Origin: Mycolicibacterium austroafricanum
GTDB lineage: Bacteria; Actinomycetota; Actinomycetes; Mycobacteriales; Mycobacteriaceae
DNA length: 64,000 nt
Reading direction: 5' to 3'
NCBI RefSeq assembly: GCF_000612725.1
Contig: NZ_HG964456.1
Coordinates: forward strand, 427,767 to 491,766
Shown here: piece after piece, positions 15,943 to 23,663 of the stretch
Layout: each line of letters begins with the position of its first letter
Numbering within the stretch: position 1 is the stretch's first letter
Notes under the pieces: generated by a model
Seen by the model: only the letters and a program-made list of their open reading frames with translations
The model's database searches: none
What the model was told of the DNA's origin: nothing
Program-made: the position numbers and the translations under genes

Positions 15943-17119
15943 CCGCGGACTTGCTCGCGGGGGAAGGGAACCGCGGCTTCACCTGCACACCGCCGAGCCA
16001 CGCCGTCAGCTCCTCGGCGCGCGCGGTCAGCGCCCTGAGCGCCGGGCGTCCCACGTCTTCGAGCAGCATCAGCTCGACCCGCCCGTCGTCGTCCTGACGC
16101 CATGCGCCGACGACGCGACCGTCCACCCAGACCGTGGGGCCCGCGTTGCCGTTGCGGTCGAACACCGCGCCGCGGTGCGGTCCCAGATACCAGTCGCGTC
16201 CCGCCCAGCCCATCGTGGTGACGTCCAGGCCGGGAAGCAGTGCACACCACGGTTCGACATCGGGCTCCGGACCGTCGTCGCCCGGAAGCACGAAGCCTGA
16301 CGTACCGGCTGAACCTTCCACGGCAACCTCGACCGCGTCGACATCGGACAGTGCCTGCCGGGCCCAGCCGAGGGTGGCGCCGAACCACCATTTGAGGTCG
16401 TCGACGGTGGCGGGCCCGAACGCGTGGAGCCAGCGCCGTACCAACTCTGCGCGGGCCTGATCCGTTGAGACGGGGTCAGCGGGGCCCAGCCACGACCCCG
16501 CCGCGGCCCAGCGCGGACGCGATGTGGTCCAGCCACCGTCGTTGGGGCCGCGGACGATCAAACCGCGGGCTGACAACACCGTCAGCACCCGGGGCGCCAG
16601 GTGCCCTTCACCGCCGTAGGGCTTCCCCGGAGCGGGGTCGTAGGTGCCGGTCAGCTCGGGCAGCGCCTCTCGAAGTTCGCGTGCCGTGCACGGCCCTGCG
16701 CCACGCAGATGGCGCACCACCGCCGCGCACGCCGCCTCCAGCCACGCGTGTCCGTCCCGCGCCACCCCTGCGTTCTGGGCGTCGGCCGCCAGTCGGCGGG
16801 TCTCGTTGGTGGCCACCCGGTCGCCGGCGGCCGATTGCACGGCGGGAAGATCCTCGGCACGTATCACCCACAGCGTGCGCCGCATCGCCAGCTGCTTGAC
16901 GACCGAACGCCGTTCGTAGAGAGCGGCGTTCAGATCGGCCACCGTGTATCCGGGCAGCCGCGCCCACAGCGACAGGTGCGGGGTGGCCGGATCCGTCGCG
17001 TGCAGCCCCACCAGCCTGCCGGTCACCGCGTGCACCGACGGGGCACCGTCCGGGCCGGGGGCGAGGTGGTGGCGCCTGGCCAGCCGGGCGCGCCGTTCGT
17101 CAATGGTGATCGACCTCAT
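15932..17119 (-). CDS. HTH_42 (AlkZ/YcaQ-like) winged-helix DNA-binding protein
   Basis: The 395-residue protein fits the HTH_42 superfamily of tandem winged-helix proteins, some of which are DNA glycosylases (AlkZ, YcaQ). Matching segments are VGLHATDP.. SLWARLPG near 52-75, the KQLAMRRTLWVI strand near 94-105, VDDLKWWFG near 236 and the C-terminal WVDGRVVGAW. The catalytic Q-x-Q motif of characterised AlkZ enzymes appears to align with HAT here, so glycosylase activity is doubtful. ATG 17119 lies nine bases after TACGGT (17134-17129). It overlaps uvrA's end by 11 bases, but convergence with a repair gene is not evidence of a repair role. Confidence 0.8.
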   Translation of the reverse strand: MRSITIDERRARLARRHHLAPGPDGAPSVHAVTGRLVGLHATDPATPHLSLWARLPGYTVADLNAALYERRSVVKQLAMRRTLWVIRAEDLPAVQSAAGDRVATNETRRLAADAQNAGVARDGHAWLEAACAAVVRHLRGAGPCTARELREALPELTGTYDPAPGKPYGGEGHLAPRVLTVLSARGLIVRGPNDGGWTTSRPRWAAAGSWLGPADPVSTDQARAELVRRWLHAFGPATVDDLKWWFGATLGWARQALSDVDAVEVAVEGSAGTSGFVLPGDDGPEPDVEPWCALLPGLDVTTMGWAGRDWYLGPHRGAVFDRNGNAGPTVWVDGRVVGAWRQDDDGRVELMLLEDVGRPALRALTARAEELTAWLGGVQVKPRFPSPASKSAARR

Positions 17120-17246
17120 CGAGTTCGAACCGTACCGGCGGCGACCGACACCGCGGCGACAAAGTTGGGATCGGTAGCGCGGCCCCGCATCTTGACTTCA
17201 ACCCGACGACGCCACCGAGGCGAAGCACGAACGAAGGGAAACCCAC

Positions 17247-17768
17247 GTGGACGGAAAGTCGGCTATGAAGCGAGTTGGTGCGGGAGTGATCGGGCTGGCC
17301 GCGAGCGCCGCCGTGCTGGTGGGCTGCTCCGACGACAAGAGCGGCCCCTCGCCCTCGCCGTCCGAGTCCTCCCAGTCCTCCGCTGCCGCCGCGCCCCAGG
17401 CGAGCACCGGCGGAAAGACCGAGGTCAAAGTCGACGGTGCCGACCTGGCCGGCCTGGACCTGAACTCGGTGACCTGCGTGAAGCAGGGCGGCAAGATCAA
17501 CGTCGCCAGCGGCGCGATCGGGGGGCAACAGGGACTCGGCATCGTGATGACCGACGAGGCGACGCCGGTCGTCGAATCCCTCGGCATGGTCGTCGACGGA
17601 AACGCGCTCGCGGTCGCCAACGCGATGGGCGCCAAGTCCGGCTCCGCCGAGGTCAAGGTCGACGGCGACACCTACACCATCACCGGTGAGGCCGTCGGCG
17701 CCGACATGAGCAACCCGATGGCGGGAATGATCACCAAGCCGTTCACCGTCACGGTGTCCTGCAGCTGA
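17247..17768 (+). CDS. Lipoprotein of the mycobacterial 19-kDa antigen (LpqH-like) family
   Basis: The 173-residue protein has a lipoprotein signal with the lipobox LVGC, the acylated cysteine being Cys27. A Ser/Pro/Ala-rich linker follows, then a domain with VDGADLAGLDLNSVTC and a second cysteine at the very C-terminus (TVSCS). That architecture matches the Myco_19_kDa family (LpqH and relatives), surface lipoproteins recognised by TLR2 in pathogens. GTG 17247 follows GAAGGGA. ATG 17265 (MKRVGAG) is an alternative and gives a signal more like LpqH. A 12-bp inverted repeat after the stop may terminate transcription. Confidence 0.85.
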   Translation: MDGKSAMKRVGAGVIGLAASAAVLVGCSDDKSGPSPSPSESSQSSAAAAPQASTGGKTEVKVDGADLAGLDLNSVTCVKQGGKINVASGAIGGQQGLGIVMTDEATPVVESLGMVVDGNALAVANAMGAKSGSAEVKVDGDTYTITGEAVGADMSNPMAGMITKPFTVTVSCS

Positions 17769-17786
17769 GACGTGTCCTCTCCCGGA

Positions 17787-17815
17787 GCGGCGGGCGCGCC
17801 CGACGCGCCCGCCGC
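17787..17815 (+). terminator. 12-bp perfect inverted repeat after the lipoprotein gene
   Basis: GCGGCGGGCGCG (17787-17798) and its exact complement (17804-17815) enclose the loop CCCGA. There is no T tract, which is common for actinobacterial terminators. It ends only five bases before the -10 of the next gene, so it might also affect that promoter. Confidence 0.5.
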
Positions 17816-17819
17816 TTCC

Positions 17820-17832
17820 TATGATTGCGCGG
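17820..17832 (+). promoter_or_regulatory. -10 element (TATGAT) of the TPR-CHAT operon
   Basis: TATGAT at 17820-17825 is one base from the TATAAT consensus and lies six bases before GTG 17832, so the mRNA should start at the start codon. No clear -35 is visible because the GC-rich inverted repeat occupies that position. Confidence 0.6.
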
Positions 17833-19451
17833 TGACGATCGAGCAGGACCTCGAGCGGGCCCGTCACCTGGCCTTCGCCGCAGACGAAGGCGCGGCCAAG
17901 GATCTGCTGCTGTCGCTGATGCCCCGCATCGAGGAGATCGACCGCGACGATCTGATGCTGGAGGTCTATGCCCAGCTCGGCGAGATCTATCTGGTTCGGA
18001 CGGCCTACGACGGGGTGACCGAATGCCTGAAACGCATCGGCGACTGCCTGCAGATCTACCGGGACATCGAGGCGGGGCTCCGCCCGGACGACGCCGCGAA
18101 GGTCTCGCTGTCGCCGGCGCGGATCGAGCAGATGAGCTGCCGGTACACCCGGCGGGCACTGTTCCTGCGCACGGGCCTGTCGGCCGCGCACGGCGAACAC
18201 GAAGCGGCCGCAACCACGTTGGCAGCGCTCGTCGCGGAGCCAGGCATGTTCACTGATCTCGCCGCCGAGCACGCGTACCTGGTGACCCACGCCCGCATTC
18301 TGTGTGCCGTCGCGCTGTGCGACGACGATCTGCACGTACAGTCAATTCCCTTGTGGGAAAAGGTGTTCGATGATCTGGACGGGCCGGGCGATGGTGGCGA
18401 GATCGACGACGCACTGCGTGTCCTGGCCGGCACCGGTTACGGCCGGTTCTGTGTCGAGACCGGACGCCTGACCGAGGCGGAACCCTGGTTGCGTCGCGCA
18501 GGCGCCCGCGCACATGCCCGCGGGTGGCAGTTGGCCGCGGCGCGAACCCAACTGGAGCGTGCCACCGCGGCGTGGGCGGCCGGCGACCGCGCACAGGCGC
18601 AGGACCTCGTCCACCAGGCCTACCCGGCCATCGCCGAACATGCCCGCGCGCACGATGTCTCGCGCAGTTGGCTGTACTTCGGCCTGATCAGCATCTCGGT
18701 GGGGGCGCTCGACGACGCCGACGAGCGGCTCGGCCACGCCGAACGGCACTGGCGGGAGCTGGGTAAGCCGCTGCACATTCACCGGATTCTGCTGCAGCGC
18801 AGCTGGGTCGACATCCTGCGTGGCGATTTCAGCGCTGCCACCGACCGCGTGGCGGCGGCGCGTGAGCTTCTCGACAGCTGGCCCAGGCGCAGTTGGCTGC
18901 AGCACGCCCGCCTCGACGATCATCTGGGCTCGATCCTGCGGGCCGAGGCGCTGGCCGACCCGGACACCGCGCAGCAGAAGTTCGCGCAGGCCGCTGATCT
19001 CAAGGTGCCCGCCGCACTGGCCGTCGATTCGGTGCGCCACGCGATCGGCGACGCGGACGCCAGGATGAGGTGGGCCGTGCATGTGTCGGCCCGCCTGCTC
19101 GCCGGCGCGTTCGCGGTGGCCTGGGAGTGGGGGAACACCGCGCTGGTCAGCGAGCTCATCGAATACCACTGCGCCAGAGGGGCGATCAGTGTCCCCGCAT
19201 CCCCGCACACTGCGGACTGGGCGGACACGGCCACGGCCGCGGTTCCTGTCGACGACGCCGACGAATACGCACTGGTCGCCTCCGGCAGCGGGATGACGAC
19301 CGGGGGAGCGCTGACCCGGCTCGGAGCGTTGCCGCCGTTGCGCATGGATCCGCAGTCCGGCCCCGTGCTGGCGCGATACCGGGAGCTGGCCCATCAACGC
19401 TACGGGCGGCAGATCACCGCAGCCGAAGCCGAATGGAGCACGTGGCCATGA
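17832..19451 (+). CDS. TPR-repeat protein, partner of the CHAT protease
   Basis: The 539-residue protein is almost entirely alpha-helical repeat sequence. Helix pairs of TPR type are visible, for example LAFAADEGAAKDLL, EVYAQLGEIYLVRTAY, LAAARTQLERATAAWAAGD and GDFSAATDRVAAARELLDSW. I see no catalytic motif. The stop overlaps the start of the CHAT gene (ATGA), so the two are translationally coupled. TPR proteins are frequent partners or fused domains of CHAT proteases (family knowledge), acting as sensor or scaffold. GTG 17832 is preferred over an upstream GTG at 17772 because a TATGAT hexamer sits six bases before it and the repeats begin there. Confidence 0.75.
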   Translation: MTIEQDLERARHLAFAADEGAAKDLLLSLMPRIEEIDRDDLMLEVYAQLGEIYLVRTAYDGVTECLKRIGDCLQIYRDIEAGLRPDDAAKVSLSPARIEQMSCRYTRRALFLRTGLSAAHGEHEAAATTLAALVAEPGMFTDLAAEHAYLVTHARILCAVALCDDDLHVQSIPLWEKVFDDLDGPGDGGEIDDALRVLAGTGYGRFCVETGRLTEAEPWLRRAGARAHARGWQLAAARTQLERATAAWAAGDRAQAQDLVHQAYPAIAEHARAHDVSRSWLYFGLISISVGALDDADERLGHAERHWRELGKPLHIHRILLQRSWVDILRGDFSAATDRVAAARELLDSWPRRSWLQHARLDDHLGSILRAEALADPDTAQQKFAQAADLKVPAALAVDSVRHAIGDADARMRWAVHVSARLLAGAFAVAWEWGNTALVSELIEYHCARGAISVPASPHTADWADTATAAVPVDDADEYALVASGSGMTTGGALTRLGALPPLRMDPQSGPVLARYRELAHQRYGRQITAAEAEWSTWP

Positions 19452-20662
19452 CCGACGCCGCCGCGACGCTGGTGCTGCGCTACGCCGATGTCGGCGTCGC
19501 CACCTACGCCGGCCTGCGTGTCGTCGGACAGCCGGACAGCACCGTCACCTGGGTGATCGAGGAGCCGGCACTCGCCGAGGCGCTCGGCCTGCTCGCCGAC
19601 GCGCTGCCCGACCCACGACCTTCCGAGAACGTCCGCGAGGCTCTCGAACGTGCCTTCACCGCAGGTTCTTTCGCCACCGCAACGGCCGAGCAGCAATTCG
19701 CCGACATCCTCGGACGGCATCTGATCTCCGCTGCGGGCTGGGACCTGATCACCCGGCACTCGGCCAGGCAGTACCCGGCTCTGTTCGTCGCGCCGACCGC
19801 TCGGCTGGCCCAGGTGCCGTGGTCGCTGCTCGCGATTCCCGGCGACGATCCACGACGGCTCCTCGAGTTCGCCGACATCCTCGTCGCGGCGCCACCGAAC
19901 ATCGCCAATGCCGCCCGCACGCCCGCACAGTGGGACGAGCGCCGCGACAACCGTGCCCGGCTGCTGATCCTCGACCCCCGCGTGCCCGGTCAGCGCCCCG
20001 ATTCCGCGCTCGGCTCGGTGCTGGGGCGCCCGGATCCCGACGCGGCACTGACCCGCCACTTCGCCGAGCTGAGGGCACGGTGTGAGGTTCTGCCCGACGT
20101 CGCATCCACCGTCGAGCTGTTCCGCAGCGCGCACGCCGACCGCGGCTGGCTGGCCGCCCAGCTCACCCGCGAGCCGAGCCGGCTTCTCTTCGTCGGACAC
20201 GCCACCGCGGCCGACGGCGACGTCGGCCACGCCGACCGTGCCGCGCTGCACCTGGCCGATGAGCAGCCGCTGACGGCCGCGGATCTGATGACCGCGCAGC
20301 TGGCGATCCCGCCGCGCGCCGCGCTGCTGGCGTGTTCCTCCGGCGGCGACTACCGCTTCGACGAGGCGACCGGACTGGTGGCCGCGCTCATCCTCGGCGG
20401 TGCGCTCGTGGTAACCGCCACGCTGTGGTCACTGCCTACCGCCGCCGGTTACCGACAGTTCTGCCCGGCGGCCGACGCCTCCCACGATCCGATGGCCGCG
20501 GTCGTCATCGCGGTCGACACGGCGCACGAGGCGCAGCATGCGGGCCGGGCGGTCAACGCCTGGCAGCGCGCACAGCTGACGCGCTGGCGTGCCGGAGACG
20601 ATGCCGCCGCCCCGTTGTACTGGGCGGCGTTGGTCACCTTCGCGGTGGACGGTGCGCGGTGA
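19448..20662 (+). CDS. CHAT-domain (caspase-like) cysteine protease
   Basis: The 404-residue protein has an N-terminal region of unknown fold (1-110) and a C-terminal CHAT domain. The core strand LLFVGH supplies His251 and LLACSSGG supplies Cys296, the His/Cys dyad spacing of the caspase-HetF-associated-with-TPR peptidases. Typical surrounding features are VPWSLLAIPG near 123-131, and GLVAALILGGALVVTATLWSLP after the cysteine. I infer an active, conditionally triggered protease controlled by the coupled TPR protein. The substrate and trigger are not evident. ATG 19448 overlaps the TPR stop codon. The 3' end overlaps a minus-strand membrane gene by 29 bases. Confidence 0.85.
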   Translation: MTDAAATLVLRYADVGVATYAGLRVVGQPDSTVTWVIEEPALAEALGLLADALPDPRPSENVREALERAFTAGSFATATAEQQFADILGRHLISAAGWDLITRHSARQYPALFVAPTARLAQVPWSLLAIPGDDPRRLLEFADILVAAPPNIANAARTPAQWDERRDNRARLLILDPRVPGQRPDSALGSVLGRPDPDAALTRHFAELRARCEVLPDVASTVELFRSAHADRGWLAAQLTREPSRLLFVGHATAADGDVGHADRAALHLADEQPLTAADLMTAQLAIPPRAALLACSSGGDYRFDEATGLVAALILGGALVVTATLWSLPTAAGYRQFCPAADASHDPMAAVVIAVDTAHEAQHAGRAVNAWQRAQLTRWRAGDDAAAPLYWAALVTFAVDGAR

Positions 20663-20969
20663 CTCCCACCGCGACCGACGACTCGTCACCGTGGCGGTAG
20701 TACATGTCGACGACGCTGCCGGGCACGAAGCGCCCCAACGACTTGTCGGGAATCAGGGTCCTCTGGCGGGCCGCGAACTGCCCACCCTCGGGGCGGCTGA
20801 CCATCACGTCGAGTTCGACCTCGGAACAGCCCGCGCAGAAGTCGCCGGTCAGCCGCAACGCCACCACCACACCGCGGGACCGGACAACCGTCCCCGTCGG
20901 GGCGAGCAGCACCGCCGCGGTGCCGGCGAACAGGAAACCGAAGAAGATCAGCGTCAGCAATCCGGGCAT
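20634..20969 (-). CDS. Small membrane protein of unknown function
   Basis: The 111-residue protein has one clear N-terminal transmembrane helix (MPGLLTLIFFGFLFAGTAAVLLA). A domain of about 75 residues rich in beta-strand-like sequence follows, containing CAGCSEVELDV, a CxxC pair. Its end, YYRHGDESSVAVGV, resembles small DUF3592-like modules, but I am not confident. ATG 20969 starts right before the hydrophobic helix; an upstream TTG at 21008 is possible. It lies opposite the TPR/CHAT operon between that pair and the next two unknown genes, and diverges from the gene at 21025 by 55 bases. Confidence 0.65.
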   Translation of the reverse strand: MPGLLTLIFFGFLFAGTAAVLLAPTGTVVRSRGVVVALRLTGDFCAGCSEVELDVMVSRPEGGQFAARQRTLIPDKSLGRFVPGSVVDMYYRHGDESSVAVGVTAHRPPRR

Positions 20970-21012
20970 GCTGTCAGGCTCGGTGAACAGGCCCGCTACC
21001 GAACCCAACTTC

Positions 21013-21025
21013 TATCCTGATCCGG
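21013..21025 (+). promoter_or_regulatory. -10 element of the 21025 gene
   Basis: TATCCT at 21013-21018 is followed by six bases and GTG 21025, the leaderless arrangement seen repeatedly in this window. It implies that the 21025-23414 gene pair has its own promoter, separate from TPR-CHAT. Confidence 0.5.
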
Positions 21026-22335
21026 TGAGTGCCGGCCCGGACGTCCCGGTGGCCGTGCGGCAGCCGCGCCGCGCGGTGATCGAACGTGCCTGGCGCGAGA
21101 TCGGTCCGGGCGTCGAGGTGCTCAGCGCCGACGACGGCGGACCGCTGAGCCGCACGGTTAAACGGATCATCGACCCGCTCGTGCTGCGGCTGCGCGCCAA
21201 CACCCGGTACTCCGCGCCCTTCGTGCCACCCGACGTCGCCGCGGAGATGCGCGACGCGATCCTGGGTCAGGCCGACACACTGCGGGCCACCGCGTCGTGG
21301 TTCGACCTTCTCAAACGCGAACGACGCCGGTTGCGGATCACCACCGGCAACGCCCAGGAGCTCTACTTCCCGCCCTGCTACGAACTCGCCGTCACCCGGG
21401 GAGCCCCGGGTGCGCAGGACCGCGCCACCGCCGAGTCACTGCTGCGCGACATTCATTCCGACCGGGACCGCACGGCGGTCGAGGTGCTCAACCGGCATCT
21501 CGACGACGGCGACGTCGTCGCGGCGCTGTCGGAACAACTGGCGCGCTCCTGGCGTGACGTACGGGCCGGTGACGAGATCACCGGACCGTTCCTCGCCGGC
21601 CTGTCCACGGTGCTCGGACGCGCGGTCGGACACAACGCCACCGTCGCCCGCCAGCGGGTGTGGTCCGCGCTGATCGCCGACCCCACACCGCACAACCTCG
21701 GCGCCGCCGTGCGCCGTCCCGAACGGGTCGCGCCGTGGTCGATCGTCGAACTCGGGCTGAGTTCGGTACAGCCCCAACGTCGCCCGGTGATCACGGGTGG
21801 CGACGGCGACCGGCCTCTCGACCGCAGCGTCGCCGACCGGGTGCGCGCGACGCTGCGCCGGGCGCTGGCCCGTGACGAGCTGCCCGATGTTCCGCTGTTG
21901 TGCGCCGAGGAGGTGGACCGGGCGTGCGCGCCGTGGGGGCTGCTCGGCGAGGACAGGCAGGCGACGGTGATCGCCGGGATCGAGGTCGGGGTGGACCTCG
22001 CGCCGCTCGACGAGTGCGCGCAGGCCCGACATGACCTGTCCCGCCAGATCCAGGCCCGGCTGCGCAAGGAGGCCTACGTGCTGCACGCCCGGCGCTACCT
22101 CGCCGACGGTGGCCCGGTGCATCCGCGCCAGCAACTCGTCGTCGACGAACTCGCGGCGTTCTGCAGGCCCTACCTGAGCAGGCTCTGGGCCCGCCTGCAC
22201 GGCCGCGACGTGTGGCAGGAGCCGTGCTCCGACATCGACGACGTGCGGGAGCTTCTGGAGGGCATTTCCCGGTCGGTCAGTCTGGACCACCGTCAGCGCA
22301 TCAAGTCGATGCTCGAGGCGCGGGACCTCCGATGA
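21025..22335 (+). CDS. Hypothetical protein coupled to the 22332 gene
   Basis: I do not recognise this 436-residue protein. It is soluble, Arg/Asp-rich and mostly helical. Notable segments are RLRANTRYSAPFVPPDVAAEMRD cut into a helical N-terminal domain (up to about 120), HSDRDRTAVEVLNRHLDDGDVV near 150-170, and a Cys-containing C-terminal half (LLCAEEVDRACAPWGLLGED). No signal peptide, membrane helix or nucleotide-binding motif is visible. Its stop overlaps the next start (ATGA), so the two products probably act together. The neighbouring TPR and CHAT genes on the same strand suggest, but do not prove, a common pathway. Confidence 0.65.
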   Translation: MSAGPDVPVAVRQPRRAVIERAWREIGPGVEVLSADDGGPLSRTVKRIIDPLVLRLRANTRYSAPFVPPDVAAEMRDAILGQADTLRATASWFDLLKRERRRLRITTGNAQELYFPPCYELAVTRGAPGAQDRATAESLLRDIHSDRDRTAVEVLNRHLDDGDVVAALSEQLARSWRDVRAGDEITGPFLAGLSTVLGRAVGHNATVARQRVWSALIADPTPHNLGAAVRRPERVAPWSIVELGLSSVQPQRRPVITGGDGDRPLDRSVADRVRATLRRALARDELPDVPLLCAEEVDRACAPWGLLGEDRQATVIAGIEVGVDLAPLDECAQARHDLSRQIQARLRKEAYVLHARRYLADGGPVHPRQQLVVDELAAFCRPYLSRLWARLHGRDVWQEPCSDIDDVRELLEGISRSVSLDHRQRIKSMLEARDLR

Positions 22336-23414
22336 GGTTCGCCGAGGATTCCGGATTGTGGACCACCGGCCCCGGGCCGGATGCGGTGCAGCTCAGCGCG
22401 GTGCTGGAGGTGTCCGGCGCGGTGTTGTCCTGGTCCGTCGACGGGCCCGAGTCCGACGTCCACATCGCATTCACCGATCCCGTTCGGGCCGACTGGCTGT
22501 GGCGCGTCGTGGGTGAGTCGGCGCACAGCGCGATCGTGTCCGCGCTCGGGGGCGTCCCCGACGGGCAGGTGGAGGTCGAGGGTGTCGCGGTCCGGCCCGC
22601 CGCGCTGGACTCTCTGCGCCGGCTGGCGCTGGGGCACTGGATGCGGCGCTGGTGGCCGGCGAGCGTGCGCGACGGTATCCCCGAACTCGGCGCCGCCGTG
22701 CTGGACGGCGAACTCGCGCTGCTCACAGCGGCCGCCGGGGACTACTTCGTCGACGACACCTTCGACTCCGACGTCGCGGAGCTGTTGCGCCCGCACGCCG
22801 AATTGCTCGAAGGGCTTGCCCGACTTGGTGATCCGCGCGTGGCTGAGCTGGCGCGGGCCTGCGCCGAGCTGGCCGCCGACATCGGAGTCGAGGCCGGGCC
22901 GGCGGCCGTCGCAGTGCAGTCCCGGCGCGACGACTACGCGTTGGTGGCCGGCGAGGTGACCCGGCGCGGCGCGGCCGCGATCGCGGCGGGGGTCGCGTCG
23001 GTCAGCTGGGCCGCGGTCCCGCCGGGGGTGTTCGACGCGGCCGAGAACACCGTCAGCTGGCGTGTCGAATCCGCGGACGACGTGGCCAATGCGGTGGTCC
23101 TGGTCGAGCTGTCGGGCCGCGCTTCGGCGGCCGGGATCGCGGTGCGGGTCAGATCCGGTGCGGTCGACGGGGCGGGGACGTTGGACGCCTCGGGTGCCGC
23201 GACGGTCGCGCTCGTCGGCGAGGATCAGGCGCCGATCACGGAATCGGTTGCGTGGGGCCGTGACTGGCGGGACACTGCGGTGACGATCGGAGCCGACGTC
23301 GGTGAGTCGCCGCAGGTGCGGCAGCGGGTGCGCACCTTCGCACGCGCCCGGCTCGCCCGGCCCGGACCGGACGCGTTTCTCGCCGAGCTCCTCGCCGCCG
23401 AATCCGACTACTGA
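22332..23414 (+). CDS. Hypothetical protein coupled to the 21025 gene
   Basis: The 360-residue product is unknown to me. The first ~120 residues alternate strands and acidic loops (VSGAVLSWSVDGPESDVHIAF cut across strands). The middle is helical with GIPELGAAVLDGELALLTAAAGDYF, and residues ~235-330 look like a beta-sandwich (VSWRVESADDVANAVVLVEL). No signal peptide or catalytic motif is visible. ATG 22332 overlaps the upstream TGA, showing translational coupling. Its last 7 bases overlap the convergent small gene at 23408. High GC and strong codon bias match the neighbours, so recent foreign origin is not indicated. Confidence 0.65.
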   Translation: MRFAEDSGLWTTGPGPDAVQLSAVLEVSGAVLSWSVDGPESDVHIAFTDPVRADWLWRVVGESAHSAIVSALGGVPDGQVEVEGVAVRPAALDSLRRLALGHWMRRWWPASVRDGIPELGAAVLDGELALLTAAAGDYFVDDTFDSDVAELLRPHAELLEGLARLGDPRVAELARACAELAADIGVEAGPAAVAVQSRRDDYALVAGEVTRRGAAAIAAGVASVSWAAVPPGVFDAAENTVSWRVESADDVANAVVLVELSGRASAAGIAVRVRSGAVDGAGTLDASGAATVALVGEDQAPITESVAWGRDWRDTAVTIGADVGESPQVRQRVRTFARARLARPGPDAFLAELLAAESDY

Positions 23415-23653
23415 TCGGTGTCCGGTTCCGGCGCCATCGACTCGCGGATCTGCGCAAGCCGCTCGGCGGCGGCCCGCTGCCGAGCGTCGTACTGCTCTTC
23501 GACGGTGCGTCCCTCGGGTGTCTCGGACGCGAGTTCGGCCGAACCGAGTGATGTCGCATAGCGCGTCTCGATCTTCTCCCGCACGGACTCGAACGTGGGC
23601 ACCCCGTCAGAGGAGTATCCGGGTTCGGGTTCGGTGCTGGGATCGTCCGGCAT
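23408..23653 (-). CDS. Small conserved acidic protein (Rv1638A-like)
   Basis: The 81-residue soluble protein is rich in Glu, Ser and Ala, with a predicted helix TVEEQYDARQRAAAERLAQI and a Pro/Asp/Glu-rich N-terminus. A protein of this size lies downstream of the Rv1639c-type gene in M. tuberculosis (Rv1638A, from memory). ATG 23653 begins 10 bases after the esterase gene ends, so it is the last gene of the lysX-esterase direction. No function is known. The upstream part of the open frame overlaps the esterase and is excluded. Confidence 0.7.
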   Translation of the reverse strand: MPDDPSTEPEPGYSSDGVPTFESVREKIETRYATSLGSAELASETPEGRTVEEQYDARQRAAAERLAQIRESMAPEPDTDQ

Positions 23654-23663
23654 GCCTCTCACG

